Shown piece after piece: positions 38,099 to 49,311 of a stretch of DNA of 64,000 nt. The notes under the pieces were generated by a model that saw only the letters and a program-made list of their open reading frames with translations, made no database searches and was not told the origin of the DNA. Source of the DNA: Rhodobacterales bacterium (GTDB lineage: Bacteria; Pseudomonadota; Alphaproteobacteria; Rhizobiales; Stappiaceae); NCBI GenBank assembly GCA_008107755.1, contig VIRH01000137.1, positions 372,001-436,000 on the forward strand, read 5' to 3'. How positions within the stretch are numbered: the first letter of the stretch is position 1; each line of letters begins with the position of its first letter. Made by a program: the position numbers and the translations under genes.

Positions 38099-38713
38099 TC
38101 ACCGGTCCGCGAGCGCCAGCCGCAGGCCGAAGCCGGCGAAAGCCAGCGCAACGGTGCGGCGCATCCACGCCATGACACGGTCGCTACGAAGGACGCGTGT
38201 GCCCACGAGCGACGCACACAGACCGTAGACCACGAAGACCGCGAAGGTCATCGCCATGAAGACGCCGCCGAGCAGGATCATGTCGAGCGTCGGATTCGCC
38301 GCCACGGGGCTGACGAACTGCGGCAGGAACGCCATGAAGAAGACCGTCAGCTTCGGATTGAGGATGTTGATCAGAAACCCGGTGCGCGCGATGGCAGCCA
38401 GGCTCTTGCCTGAACTGCGGTCCGCTTTCAGGTCCAGCGGGCCGCTTTGCTTGAGCGTCTGCCAGGCAAGATAGAGAAGATAGGCGACGCCTGCGTATTT
38501 CACGAGCTGAAACACCAGCGCACTGGTGTGCATCAGCGCCGAGAGACCGACGACAGACGCCAGGATGGCCGGAATGATGCCGAGCGTGCAGCCGAAGGCG
38601 GCGGCAATGGATGCCTGCCGCCCCTTTCCGAGTCCGACCGCCACCGTGTAGACGACGCCGGTTCCGGGAACCAGCACCACGATCAGGGCGGTAATGAGAA
38701 ATTCCAGACTCAT
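38099..38713 (-). CDS. LysE/RhtB-family amino acid exporter
   Basis: This 204-residue inner-membrane protein has the family opening LITALIVVLVPGTGVVYTVA, GRQASIAAAFGCTLG and INILNPKLTVFFMAFLPQFV, with five to six transmembrane helices. Family members export amino acids or related compounds such as homoserine lactones; the substrate is unknown. It lies 52 bp after sucB in the same direction. Confidence 0.9.
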   Translation of the reverse strand: MSLEFLITALIVVLVPGTGVVYTVAVGLGKGRQASIAAAFGCTLGIIPAILASVVGLSALMHTSALVFQLVKYAGVAYLLYLAWQTLKQSGPLDLKADRSSGKSLAAIARTGFLINILNPKLTVFFMAFLPQFVSPVAANPTLDMILLGGVFMAMTFAVFVVYGLCASLVGTRVLRSDRVMAWMRRTVALAFAGFGLRLALADR

Positions 38714-38765
38714 CGGCCTGCTCCTCCCGGCCTTCCTTCAGAGGGCTTTCGTGCCGGAGCCCCGA

Positions 38766-40298
38766 TCAGAGATCGAGGACCAGACGCTGCGGATCTTCCA
38801 GGCTTTCCTTGACGCGCACCAGGAAGGTCACGGCCTCCTTGCCGTCGACGACCCGGTGGTCGTAGGAGAGCGCCAGATACATCATCGGGCGGATCACCAC
38901 CTGGCCGTTGACGGCCATCGGACGGTCCTGGATCTTGTGCATTCCGAGAATACCGGACTGCGGCGCGTTCAGGATCGGCGATGACATCAGCGAGCCATAG
39001 ACACCACCGTTGGAGATGGTGAAGGTGCCGCCGGTCATGTCGGCCATGCCGAGCTTGCCGTCGCGAGCCTTCTTGCCGAGGTTGCCGATTTCCTTCTCGA
39101 CCTCGGCAATGCTCATCTGGTCGGCATCGCGCACGACCGGAACCACAAGACCCTTGTCGGTGCCCACGGCAACGCCAATGTGGCAGAAGTTCTTGTAGAT
39201 GATGTCGGTGCCGTCGATCTCGGCGTTGACCGCCGGAACTTCCTTCAGCGCGTGGGTCACGGCCTTGGTGAAGAAGCCCATGAAGCCGAGCTTGACGCCG
39301 TGCTTCTTCTCGAACAGGTCCTTGTACTGCTTGCGCAGTTCCATGACCGGCCCCATGTCGACCTCGTTGTAGGTGGTCAGCATGGCTGCCGTGTTCTGGG
39401 CGTCCTTGAGGCGACGCGCGATGGTCTGGCGCAGCTTGGTCATGCGCACGCGCTCTTCGCGCGCTTCGTCGTCGGCAGCGACCGGACCGCGGGCAGCGGC
39501 GGCCGGTGCGGACGCACCGGAGGTCGCACCGGAAGACAGCGCATTGATCACGTCTTCCTTCAGCACCTGGCCACGCTTGCCGGAGCCGGAAACCTGGTCG
39601 GCGGAAACATTGTTCTCGGCCATCATCTTCGCAGCCGACGGCGCCGGCGGCATGGAGGAGCCACCGCTCTTTGACGAAGAGGACTGAGCAGATGCGGACT
39701 GGGCCGGTGCCGGAGCGCTTTCGGACGAACCTGCGGATGCACCCGCACCCGAGGGATCGATCTGGCAAAGGAGAACGCCTGGTTCAACAGTCGTACCGGT
39801 TTCAACGGCGATCTTGACCACCTTGCCGGCAACCGGAGCCGGGACTTCCTGGGCGGCCTTGTCGGTTTCAAGTTCCACCAGGGTGTCGTCGGCCTTGACC
39901 ACGTCGCCGACCTTGACGCTCCATTCGCCGACTTCGGCTTCGGTCACGGATTCGCCCGCGCTCGGGGTCACGACGTCAACGAGGTCCGCCTTCGCGTCGG
40001 ATTTGGCTTCGGCTTTCGCCTCGGCGGGCTTGCTTTCTTCCTTCTTGGGAGCAGCAGCCCCGCCTTCCGCGATCTGGCCGAGAAGGGCGCCGACCTCGAC
40101 GGTGTCGCCTTCATTGACCACGATGCTTTCCAGCGTACCGGCAGCCGGTGCGGGAACTTCGACCGTTACCTTGTCGGTTTCGAGTTCCACCAGCGGTTCA
40201 TCCTGACTGACGGCGTCGCCGGGCTTCTTGAACCATTGTGCAATCGTTGCTTCAGAAACGGATTCGCCCAGCGTGGGCACGCGAATTTCGGTTGCCAT
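38766..40298 (-). CDS. sucB: 2-oxoglutarate dehydrogenase E2 (dihydrolipoyl succinyltransferase) with two lipoyl domains
   Basis: This 510-residue core enzyme of the OGDH complex transfers succinyl groups from lipoamide to CoA. It has two lipoyl domains: residues 1-80 with [12 protein letters not shown] and about 107-185 with [12 protein letters not shown], joined by an Ala/Glu/Lys linker. An E3-binding domain follows ([20 protein letters not shown]), then the catalytic domain with [16 protein letters not shown] (HxxxDG). E. coli SucB has one lipoyl domain; two are found in some alphaproteobacteria. The second domain is clearly diverged from the first. Confidence 0.96.
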   Translation of the reverse strand: MATEIRVPTLGESVSEATIAQWFKKPGDAVSQDEPLVELETDKVTVEVPAPAAGTLESIVVNEGDTVEVGALLGQIAEGGAAAPKKEESKPAEAKAEAKSDAKADLVDVVTPSAGESVTEAEVGEWSVKVGDVVKADDTLVELETDKAAQEVPAPVAGKVVKIAVETGTTVEPGVLLCQIDPSGAGASAGSSESAPAPAQSASAQSSSSKSGGSSMPPAPSAAKMMAENNVSADQVSGSGKRGQVLKEDVINALSSGATSGASAPAAAARGPVAADDEAREERVRMTKLRQTIARRLKDAQNTAAMLTTYNEVDMGPVMELRKQYKDLFEKKHGVKLGFMGFFTKAVTHALKEVPAVNAEIDGTDIIYKNFCHIGVAVGTDKGLVVPVVRDADQMSIAEVEKEIGNLGKKARDGKLGMADMTGGTFTISNGGVYGSLMSSPILNAPQSGILGMHKIQDRPMAVNGQVVIRPMMYLALSYDHRVVDGKEAVTFLVRVKESLEDPQRLVLDL

Positions 40299-40369
40299 GG
40301 TTACCTTCTCTTAAAATTACCTGGCCGATTTTTTTGAAGAGGGCCCGAAGGCCCTCCCGATTAAACTGG

Positions 40370-43363
40370 TTAGTTCCCGAGGGCTTCTTCGAGGAAGGCC
40401 TGCAACTGTGCCAGGTGTGCGGACATGAGACCGGTCGCCGTCGAAGCCATCGCCGAGCGGCCCGCATAACGCGGACGCCTGTGCTTGGCATCAATCTGCT
40501 CCAGAACCCATTCGATGTAGGGCTCGACGAAGAACCAGCCGCCCATGTTCTTGGGCTCTTCCTGACACCAGACCATTTCGGCCTGCGGAAAGCGGGCAAG
40601 CTCCAGCATCAGCGCCTTTTTCGGGAACGGGTAGAGCTGTTCCACGCGCAGCAGATAGACGTCGTCGATGCCGCGCTTCTCGCGCTCCTCGAACAGGTCG
40701 TAGTAGACCTTGCCCGAACACATCACGACCCGGCGGATCTTGTCGTCGGCGACGAGCTTGCTTTCGGAATTGAGGTTCGGTCCCCAATCGTCCCACAGCA
40801 GACGGTGGAACGTGGACTGCGGCCCCAGTTCGTCCAGCTTCGACACGGCGCGCTTGTGACGCAGCAGCGATTTCGGCGTCATCAGGATCAGCGGCTTGCG
40901 GATATCACGGCAGAGCTGACGGCGCAGGATGTGGAAGTAGTTCGCCGGGGTCGAACAGTTTGCGACCTGCATGTTGTCTTCCGCGGACATCTGGAGAAAG
41001 CGCTCCAGGCGTGCGGAAGAATGCTCCGGTCCCTGACCTTCGTAGCCATGCGGCAGAAGGCAGACGAGACCAGACATGCGAAGCCACTTGCGTTCGCCGG
41101 AAGAGATGAACTGGTCGAACAGGACCTGAGCACCGTTGGCGAAGTCGCCGAACTGGGCTTCCCAGAGGGTCAGGGCACGCGGCTCTGCCAGGGAGTAGCC
41201 GTATTCGAAGCCGAGCACGGCTTCTTCCGACAGCATCGAGTTGATGACTTCGTAGCGCTGCTGATCCGGCGAAATGTGGTTCAGCGGAATATAGCGGCTT
41301 TCGTTTTCCTGATCGTAGAGGACCGAATGGCGCTGGGAGAACGTGCCGCGTTCGCAGTCCTGACCGGACAGGCGGATCGGGTGACCTTCCTTCAGCAGCG
41401 ACGCAAAGGCAAGCGCCTCGGCAGTCGCCCAGTCGATCCCTTCTCCGGTTTCGATCATGCGTTCACGGTGGTTCATGAACCGCGCGATCGTGCGGTGAAT
41501 GTTGAAGCCTTCGGGAACGTGCGTCAGAGCACGACCGATGTCCTTCAGCTCGTCGATCGGCAGACCGGTTTCGCCGCGGCGCGGATCATCCTCGTCATCA
41601 GCCCTCTTCATGCCGGCCCACTTGCCGTCCAGCCAGTCGGCCTTGTTCGGCTTGAACGCATCGCCGGCATCGAACTCGCCGTCCAGATGCTTGCGCCAGT
41701 CGGCCTTCATCTGGTCGACTTCGTCCTGAGAGACGAGGCCTTCCTTGATCAGGCGCTCGGAATAGATCTGGAGCGTCGTCGCGTGCTTGCGGATCTTGCG
41801 GTACATGATCGGCTGCGTGAACGCCGGCTCGTCGCCCTCGTTGTGGCCGAAGCGGCGGTAGCAGATCATGTCGATGACCACCGGACGCTGGAAAGTCTGG
41901 CGGAATTCGATGGCGATCTTGGCAGCGAAGACCACGGCTTCCGGATCGTCCGCGTTGACGTGGAGGATCGGTGCCTCGATGACCTTCGCCATGTCAGACG
42001 GATACGGTGAGGACCGCGAGAAGCGCGGGTTCGTCGTGAAGCCGATCTGGTTGTTGATGATCACATGGACGGAGCCGCCGGTGCGGTGGCCTCGAAGGGC
42101 CGACAAGCCGAAGCACTCCGCAACGACGCCCTGACCCGCAAAAGCCGCATCGCCATGCAGCAGTAGCGGCAGGACCGTGCTGCGGTCGACATCCGGTGTC
42201 TCGATGAAATTGCCATCGTCGTTCGCGGCGAGCTGGTCCTGCTTGGCGCGGGCCTTGCCGAGAACGACGGGGTTGACGATTTCGAGGTGCGATGGGTTCG
42301 CGGTCAGCGACAGGTGAACATCGTTACCGTCAAAGGACCGGTCGGAAGATGCACCGAGGTGATACTTGACGTCACCGGAGCCTTCTACTTCGTCCGGCGC
42401 ATAGGAGCCGCCCTTGAACTCGTGGAAGATGGCCCGGTGAGGCTTGCCCATGACCTGGGAGAGCACGTTCAGGCGGCCGCGGTGGGCCATGCCGAAGACG
42501 ATTTCCTTCAGGCCCATGGAGCCGCCGCGCTTGATGATCTGTTCGAGCGCGGGGATCAGTGCTTCGCCGCCGTCAAGGCCGAAGCGCTTGGTGCCGGTGT
42601 ATTTGACGTCCAGGAACTTCTCGAAGCCTTCCGCCTCGACGAGCTTGTTGAGGATCGCCTTCTTGCCTTCACTGGTGAAGGCCACCTGCTTGTCCGGTCC
42701 CTCGATGCGTTCCTGGATCCAGGACTTCGCAGCCGGGTCGGAAATATGCATGAACTCGACGCCGAGGGTCGAGCAGTAGGTCCGCTTCAGGATGTCCAGC
42801 ATCTCGCGGATGGTGGCGTATTCCAGGCCGAGAACATGGTCGATGAAGATCTTGTGGTCCCACTCGGCTTCGGTGAAGCCGTAGGAGGACGGATGCAGTT
42901 CTTCGTGGTCACCCTTACCGGCAAGGCCCAGCGGGTCGAGGTCGGCGTGAAGATGGCCGCGCATGCGATAGGCGCGGATCATCATCAGGGCGCGAACGGA
43001 ATCGCGTGTCGCCTGATGGACCTCGGCGTCCGACATCGGTGCGCCCTTGGCTTCCGACTTCTGCTTGAGCTTGTCGCCGATCTTCTGCTCGATCGGCCCC
43101 CAGTTTCCGTCGAATGCGTTGACGAGATCGCCATTGGCCTCGATCGGCCAGTCCTTACGTTTCCACGGCGCACCACGCGCCTCTTTCAGGACGGCTTCCT
43201 TTTCGTCCTGAAATGCCGCGAAGAAATCCTGCCAGTCGGGTTCGACCGAGTCCGGATCTGTCTTGTACTGTGCGTAGAGGTCTTCGATATAGGCTGCGTT
43301 GGCGCCGTAAAGCAACGACGTCAGTGCGAATACGTTGTTCGCTTCCTGCCGTGCCATGTCCAT
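40370..43363 (-). CDS. sucA: 2-oxoglutarate dehydrogenase E1
   Basis: This 997-residue thiamine-diphosphate enzyme decarboxylates 2-oxoglutarate. Family blocks are SLLYGANAAYIEDLYAQYK at the N-terminus, VFGMAHRGRLNVL, HGDAAFAGQGVVAE, and the YEGQGPEHSSARLERFL block. Two in-frame ATGs (43363, 43357) are possible. A stem-loop (43367-43383) directly before the start contains the GGAGG ribosome site in one arm. It lies 212 bp after sucD and 71 bp before sucB. Confidence 0.97.
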   Translation of the reverse strand: MDMARQEANNVFALTSLLYGANAAYIEDLYAQYKTDPDSVEPDWQDFFAAFQDEKEAVLKEARGAPWKRKDWPIEANGDLVNAFDGNWGPIEQKIGDKLKQKSEAKGAPMSDAEVHQATRDSVRALMMIRAYRMRGHLHADLDPLGLAGKGDHEELHPSSYGFTEAEWDHKIFIDHVLGLEYATIREMLDILKRTYCSTLGVEFMHISDPAAKSWIQERIEGPDKQVAFTSEGKKAILNKLVEAEGFEKFLDVKYTGTKRFGLDGGEALIPALEQIIKRGGSMGLKEIVFGMAHRGRLNVLSQVMGKPHRAIFHEFKGGSYAPDEVEGSGDVKYHLGASSDRSFDGNDVHLSLTANPSHLEIVNPVVLGKARAKQDQLAANDDGNFIETPDVDRSTVLPLLLHGDAAFAGQGVVAECFGLSALRGHRTGGSVHVIINNQIGFTTNPRFSRSSPYPSDMAKVIEAPILHVNADDPEAVVFAAKIAIEFRQTFQRPVVIDMICYRRFGHNEGDEPAFTQPIMYRKIRKHATTLQIYSERLIKEGLVSQDEVDQMKADWRKHLDGEFDAGDAFKPNKADWLDGKWAGMKRADDEDDPRRGETGLPIDELKDIGRALTHVPEGFNIHRTIARFMNHRERMIETGEGIDWATAEALAFASLLKEGHPIRLSGQDCERGTFSQRHSVLYDQENESRYIPLNHISPDQQRYEVINSMLSEEAVLGFEYGYSLAEPRALTLWEAQFGDFANGAQVLFDQFISSGERKWLRMSGLVCLLPHGYEGQGPEHSSARLERFLQMSAEDNMQVANCSTPANYFHILRRQLCRDIRKPLILMTPKSLLRHKRAVSKLDELGPQSTFHRLLWDDWGPNLNSESKLVADDKIRRVVMCSGKVYYDLFEEREKRGIDDVYLLRVEQLYPFPKKALMLELARFPQAEMVWCQEEPKNMGGWFFVEPYIEWVLEQIDAKHRRPRYAGRSAMASTATGLMSAHLAQLQAFLEEALGN

Positions 43364-43366
43364 CTA

Positions 43367-43383
43367 GCGGAGGTTTCCTCCGC
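43367..43383 (-). promoter_or_regulatory. Stem-loop enclosing the sucA ribosome binding site
   Basis: On the minus strand GCGGAGG pairs perfectly with CCTCCGC around AAA, just four bases before ATG 43363. The best Shine-Dalgarno sequence, GGAGG, is in the 5' arm. A second hairpin (43397-43417, GCGGGCC / GGCCCGC) lies just upstream. Confidence 0.5.
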
Positions 43384-43575
43384 CCTTTTTGTTCAGGCGG
43401 GCCGAAAATTGGCCCGCGGCCGGTTCCCTTCCAAGACCGGCGCCAGGTGCTCCCCCGACATTCCGGTCCCTCGAAAAATGGTTACGGCACGTAAACCGCG
43501 CCGTAACCCATCCTTTCACCATGCAGCATGAAACGTAAACAGTTTAGGTTCCAAACCACAAAGATTCTTGACAAT

Positions 43576-44484
43576 TCAGCCCTTCAGGACCTCTAGCAGG
43601 GTCTCGCCGAGCTTGGCCGGAGACGGAGAAACCTTGATGCCGGCTTCTTCCATCGCGGCAATCTTGTCTTCCGCGCCGCCCTTGCCGCCGGAAATCACGG
43701 CACCGGCGTGACCCATGGTCCGTCCCGGAGGCGCCGTACGACCGGCGATGAAGCCGGCCATCGGCTTCTTGCGGCCCTTCTTGGCCTCGTCCTTGAGGAA
43801 CTGTGCGGCTTCTTCTTCCGCGGAACCCCCGATTTCACCGATCATGATGATGGATTCGGTTTCATCGTCGGCCAGGAACATTTCCAGGACGTCGATGAAT
43901 TCCGTGCCCTTGACCGGGTCGCCGCCGATGCCGACTGCGGTCGTCTGACCGAGGCCTGCATTGGACGTCTGGAAGACCGCCTCATAGGTAAGCGTGCCGG
44001 AGCGGGAAACAACACCCACCGAACCCTTCTTGAAGATGGAGCCCGGCATGATGCCGATCTTGCATTCTTCGGGGGTCAGGATACCGGGACAGTTCGGGCC
44101 GAGGAGACGCGACTTGGACTTTTCAAGCCGGGCCTTGACCTTGACCATGTCAGCGACCGGGATGCCCTCGGTGATGCAGACGATGAACGGCACTTCCGCA
44201 TCAATCGCCTCGATGATGGCTGCGCCCGCGCCTGCCGGCGGGACGTAGATCACGGAGGCATCGGCGCCGGTGGCTTCCTTTGCTTCGCCAACGGTGGCGA
44301 AGATCGGCAGCTCGGCGGAGCTTTCGAGGCCCGAAGACCAGGTCTCGCCGCCCTTCTTCGGATGGACGCCGGCGACCATCCTGGTGCCGTAATATTCAAG
44401 CGCCTGTTCCGTGTGGAAGGTACCGGTCTTGCCGGTCAGGCCCTGAACGATGATTTTCGTGTCTTTATTGACGAGGATGGACAT
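43576..44484 (-). CDS. sucD: Succinyl-CoA synthetase alpha subunit
   Basis: This 302-residue subunit carries the CoA-binding Rossmann domain ([17 protein letters not shown]), [20 protein letters not shown] and the phospho-His in [17 protein letters not shown]. With SucC it converts succinyl-CoA to succinate with ATP or GTP formation. Its start directly abuts the sucC stop. Confidence 0.97.
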   Translation of the reverse strand: MSILVNKDTKIIVQGLTGKTGTFHTEQALEYYGTRMVAGVHPKKGGETWSSGLESSAELPIFATVGEAKEATGADASVIYVPPAGAGAAIIEAIDAEVPFIVCITEGIPVADMVKVKARLEKSKSRLLGPNCPGILTPEECKIGIMPGSIFKKGSVGVVSRSGTLTYEAVFQTSNAGLGQTTAVGIGGDPVKGTEFIDVLEMFLADDETESIIMIGEIGGSAEEEAAQFLKDEAKKGRKKPMAGFIAGRTAPPGRTMGHAGAVISGGKGGAEDKIAAMEEAGIKVSPSPAKLGETLLEVLKG

Positions 44485-45684
44485 TTACGCGCCCCCCTTC
44501 ACGGCTTTGACGATTTTCTGGGCGGCGTCGTCGAGATCATCGGCGGCGATGACGTTCAGGCCGCTTTCGTTGATGATCTTCTTGCCGAGTTCCACGTTGG
44601 TGCCTTCAAGGCGCACAACAAGCGGAACCTGGAGACCGACTTCCTGAACCGCCGCGATCACGCCTTCCGCGATCACGTCGCAGCGCATGATGCCGCCGAA
44701 GATGTTGACCAGGATGCCCTTCACGTTCGGATCGGAGGTGATGATCTTGAACGCCGCAGTCACCTTCTCCTTGGAAGCGCCACCGCCAACGTCGAGGAAG
44801 TTGGCAGGCTCCGAACCGTAGAGCTTGATGATGTCCATGGTCGCCATGGCAAGGCCGGCGCCATTGACCATGCAGCCGATGTCGCCGTCGAGGGCAACAT
44901 AGGCGAGATCGTATTTGGACGCTTCGATTTCCTTGGCGTCTTCCTCGGTCTCGTCGCGCAACTCCATGATGTCCGGATGACGGAACAGGGCGTTGCCGTC
45001 GAAGGAGACCTTGGCGTCGAGAACGCGCAGGTGGCCGTCCTTCATGACGATCAGCGGGTTGATCTCCAGAAGGCTCATGTCCTTTTCGACGAAAGCCTTG
45101 TAGAGGATCGGGAAGAGCTTCTTGCCGTCTTCGCGGGCCGCGTCGGTCAGCTCAAGCGCATCGCAGAGCTTGGTGGCGTCGGCTTCGGTCACGCCGGTGT
45201 CCGGATCGATCGGCAGAGTGATGATCTTGTCCGGGGTGTCCTCGGCAACGGCCTCGATGTCCATGCCGCCTTCGGTGGAGACCACGAAAGCCGGACGACC
45301 GACGGTGCGATCAACGAGGATGGAGAGGTAAAGCTCGCGCTCGATGTCCGCGCCGTCTTCGATGTAAAGACGGTTGACGACCTTGCCCGCATCGCCGGTC
45401 TGCTTGGTGACCAGCGTGTTGCCGAGCATTTCCCGTGCGTGGGCGGTAACTTCGTCCAGGGAGAAGGCAAGGCGAACGCCACCCTTCGCGTCAGAGCCCA
45501 GTTCCTTGAACTTGCCCTTGCCCCGGCCGCCGGCATGGATCTGCGACTTGACGACCCAAAGCGGTCCCGGAAGGCTCTTCGCGGCAGCTTCAGCTTCATC
45601 CGCTGAGAAGATGGCCACACCTTCAGCCACGGGAGCGCCGAATTCCTTCAGCACTGCCTTGGCCTGATACTCGTGAATATTCAT
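44485..45684 (-). CDS. sucC: Succinyl-CoA synthetase beta subunit
   Basis: This 399-residue ATP-grasp subunit begins [20 protein letters not shown] and has [20 protein letters not shown] for nucleotide binding, LEINPLIV and the [14 protein letters not shown] phosphate-binding block. It lies 71 bp after mdh and abuts sucD. Confidence 0.97.
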   Translation of the reverse strand: MNIHEYQAKAVLKEFGAPVAEGVAIFSADEAEAAAKSLPGPLWVVKSQIHAGGRGKGKFKELGSDAKGGVRLAFSLDEVTAHAREMLGNTLVTKQTGDAGKVVNRLYIEDGADIERELYLSILVDRTVGRPAFVVSTEGGMDIEAVAEDTPDKIITLPIDPDTGVTEADATKLCDALELTDAAREDGKKLFPILYKAFVEKDMSLLEINPLIVMKDGHLRVLDAKVSFDGNALFRHPDIMELRDETEEDAKEIEASKYDLAYVALDGDIGCMVNGAGLAMATMDIIKLYGSEPANFLDVGGGASKEKVTAAFKIITSDPNVKGILVNIFGGIMRCDVIAEGVIAAVQEVGLQVPLVVRLEGTNVELGKKIINESGLNVIAADDLDDAAQKIVKAVKGGA

Positions 45685-45755
45685 GTGTTTCCCCCTGTTC
45701 GGAGGACCGTTCCGCCCAGAGGACGAAACGGCCGTTGTGCCTTATGGCGATCGCG

Positions 45756-46733
<978 letters not shown>

Positions 46734-46905
46734 TTACGTAAGATGGAACTCTGTGCCATCCGCCGATGACTGACGATGGCACTACTCCCTTTGCCTCGCC
46801 CGCGCAACCTCGCCAAAAGAATATTGCGCCGGGCTTGCCAAAATTTTTCAGATCTTCCCGCACCCATAGCTCTCCTATACGGAATGCATACCCATGCGTG
46901 CGTTT

Positions 46906-48051
46906 TCAGCTTTCTCCCGCGATATAGGCTTCCGATCGCATTTCGATCAGGCGGGACGCCGTCCGGTCAAATTCGAAGGCTTCGGTTCCTCCGCCTTCCG
47001 GATCGTAGAGGTTCTGCGGTTCGGCCGCCGCCGACACCACAAGCTTGGTGCCGTTATCGTAAAGCGTGTCGATCAGCGTGATGAAACGCTTCGCCTCGTT
47101 TCGTCGCTGCCGCGACAGCACGGGAACATGATCGATGAAGATCGTGCTGTAGGCGTGGGCGATGCGCAGATAGTCGCTCGCTCCCAGCGGTTTCATGCAC
47201 AGGTCGTCGAACGTGAAGCGCGCCGCCCCGAGAGCAACGCGCGGCACCTTGATCTTGCGGCCCTTGTTTTCCAGCTCCGCGCTGTGAACGTCCATGTCGT
47301 GGGTGAGCTTCGACCAGATCTCGTCCATCTGCGCATCCGCGCCATTGTCGAGCGGGGTGATATAGACGGGGGCGCCGGAGAGCTTTTCCAGACGATAGTC
47401 GGTCGGCGAATCCAGGTGCAGCACCTCGACCTTCGACTGCAACATCTCGATGAAGGGCAGGAAGAGCTGTCGGTTAAGGCCGTCCTTGTAAAGCTGGGAC
47501 GGCTCGACATTGGATGTCGCCACCACGATGACGCCAAGGTCGAACAGCTGCGTGAACAGGCGGCCGAGGATCATGGCGTCGGCGATATCCGTGACGGAGA
47601 ATTCGTCGAACAGCAGGAGCCGCGTTTCCTCGGCAATCTGCGCAGCGACGGGCGGGATCGGATCGTCGCCCTTCGCCTTGCCTTCCTTGTGCGCCTGACG
47701 GTGCGCGAAGATGCGCTCGTGCACATCGGTCATGAATTCGTGGAAATGGACACGCCTTTTGCGGCGGATGACGGTGACCTCGTAGAAGAGGTCCATCAGC
47801 ATTGTCTTGCCGCGACCGACCCCGCCCCACATGTAGAGACCCTGCACGGACGACCAGAGCCGGTTCTTCTTGTTGGCGAAAAGCCAGCCGAGGGAGCTTT
47901 TCTTCGACGCCAGACGTGTTTCAGCAAGACGGGTGTTGAGAAGGTCAAGCTGGTGCACGGCCGTTCGCTGGACCGGGTCTTCCGTAATGTTGCCGGATGC
48001 AACGAGGGCATCGTAACGGGCGCTCATCGCGCGGTTGACCGGCAGTTCCAT
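46906..48051 (-). CDS. zapE: ZapE/AFG1-like ATPase
   Basis: This 381-residue AAA-like ATPase has the P-loop YMWGGVGRGKTMLMDLF, the Walker B LLFDEFSVTDIADAM and the family end block. In E. coli ZapE binds the division ring; the mitochondrial relative AFG1 acts in respiratory-complex quality control. I chose ATG 48051; a TTG at 48057, eight bases after GGAGGGAG, or ATG 48075 are possible. Its position next to mdh is conserved in alphaproteobacteria. Confidence 0.93.
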   Translation of the reverse strand: MELPVNRAMSARYDALVASGNITEDPVQRTAVHQLDLLNTRLAETRLASKKSSLGWLFANKKNRLWSSVQGLYMWGGVGRGKTMLMDLFYEVTVIRRKRRVHFHEFMTDVHERIFAHRQAHKEGKAKGDDPIPPVAAQIAEETRLLLFDEFSVTDIADAMILGRLFTQLFDLGVIVVATSNVEPSQLYKDGLNRQLFLPFIEMLQSKVEVLHLDSPTDYRLEKLSGAPVYITPLDNGADAQMDEIWSKLTHDMDVHSAELENKGRKIKVPRVALGAARFTFDDLCMKPLGASDYLRIAHAYSTIFIDHVPVLSRQRRNEAKRFITLIDTLYDNGTKLVVSAAAEPQNLYDPEGGGTEAFEFDRTASRLIEMRSEAYIAGES

Positions 48052-48451
48052 CTTCAACGGTGATACTCCCTCCATGAGAATTCATGGGGTCGTGGACGTG
48101 ACCAATTGCACGGCGAAATAAGGTCAAAACGCCGCGGATGCAAGTCATGATGTGGTTACAAGCGATCTTTGCGGCGACCCAATCTGATTTTAAACCGATT
48201 GAATATCAAGATGTTACTGCCGTTTTTCGGCACTATCCGCATGCGCGGAATTGGCTAACGCAATCGGAACGGCGTGTCCGCGATCTGCAACCGCCTCCAG
48301 AGGGCGACTGTCTGAGGAACTCCAGCCGCTGACACGCGCCGAACCGTCGAAGACACGTTTCCTCCGGACGAGGCTCTCAGGCGAACCCGCAAAAAAAGAC
48401 CCGCTTCCGGTGAACTGGAAGCGGGCAATTTCAGGGAGGAACCTGTCGACG
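48052..48451. other. Intergenic region before zapE
   Basis: Apart from the terminator at its right-hand end, these 400 bp hold no supported gene or clear repeat. The stretch 48150-48230 is more AT-rich and probably carries the zapE promoter. Confidence 0.4.
48391..48425 (-). terminator. Terminator of the DUF7662 gene
   Basis: An 11-bp stem (CCCGCTTCCAG / CCGGAAGCGGG, one wobble) around TTCA is followed on the minus strand by TCTTTTTTTG. Confidence 0.88.
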
Positions 48452-49237
48452 TCAGCGGAGCATCAGCGTCGACTTCCGGCCAGCCTGCAATTCCTGCAGA
48501 TACAGGAGGCGGGCGACCAGATGGCGTTCGGACTGTTCGTCCAGATTAGCCTTGCGGCCGCGACCATCGGTCAGCAGCCATGCGTTGCCGGAGCGGACCA
48601 GATCACACTCCAAAGGCGCCTTCGGATCGAATCCGGTCTTTTCCATGAGAAGGGTACCGACCTTTCGCTCCTCGCCGGATTCGACGTCCCGCATTTCCAG
48701 CCTGATGCCGCGATAGACTTCGTGGACACAGGGAGCGGAGACGATGATGGTCCGGACACCCTCGCCGTCCATGGATGCGAACCGCACGACACCACCCTCA
48801 TGCGGGATGGCGGGATTGGAACAGGGTGTAGCCTGAACGTCGCCGAGCGCCGTCCACTCTGACCGGAGCGTGACCGTCGTCGGCTGACGGAGCGCCGCCA
48901 TTTCCCTGGCGAGGCGCTTGGCAGCCAGTTTCTGGGGTGCCTTGTGCGAATTGAGGTTGCGATCGGCGTGGCCTGCGATCGAGGTTCCTCCGATGCGCAA
49001 GCGGCGGAAAACGATGACGTCGCGCATCAGGTCGGTCCGCTCAACCCGCCATCCGGCGTCCAGCCAGGCATTTTGATGCACGAGGCTGCCGCCGGAATTT
49101 GCCCACCAGGTTCTATGCTCGCGAGCGCTCTTGGGCAGGTTGGAGCCGATGATCTCCTCGACCTCGTTCAGCTTCGCAGCCCAGACGACGTCTTCCAGAC
49201 GCGCAAGATGTTCCCTGAGTGGTTCGTACTTCGACAT
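48452..49237 (-). CDS. DUF7662-domain protein with unrecognised C-terminal region
   Basis: This 261-residue protein starts with a DUF7662-like domain (about 1-85): YEPLREHLARL, VEEIIGSNLPKSAREHRTWW and AWLDAGWRVERTDL. This type of domain appears near many mobile and accessory genes and has no firm function. The rest contains basic (KAPQKLAAKRLAREMAALR) and mixed segments and ends in a basic helix (ERHLVARLLYLQELQAGRKS). I see no catalytic motif. AAAGG precedes ATG 49237; a longer frame begins at 49273. It is a single gene. Confidence 0.65.
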   Translation of the reverse strand: MSKYEPLREHLARLEDVVWAAKLNEVEEIIGSNLPKSAREHRTWWANSGGSLVHQNAWLDAGWRVERTDLMRDVIVFRRLRIGGTSIAGHADRNLNSHKAPQKLAAKRLAREMAALRQPTTVTLRSEWTALGDVQATPCSNPAIPHEGGVVRFASMDGEGVRTIIVSAPCVHEVYRGIRLEMRDVESGEERKVGTLLMEKTGFDPKAPLECDLVRSGNAWLLTDGRGRKANLDEQSERHLVARLLYLQELQAGRKSTLMLR

Positions 49238-49311
49238 TCGCACAGCCTTTCCGGTAGCTATGCAAATATACACCTATAGCGCGTAGTGTCTAGCAAAAAT
49301 ACGGAGGGGAA

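Noticed and set aside
43708-45606. A 632-codon plus-strand open frame opposite sucD and sucC
   Set aside because: Antisense shadow crossing a real gene boundary; no domain pattern.
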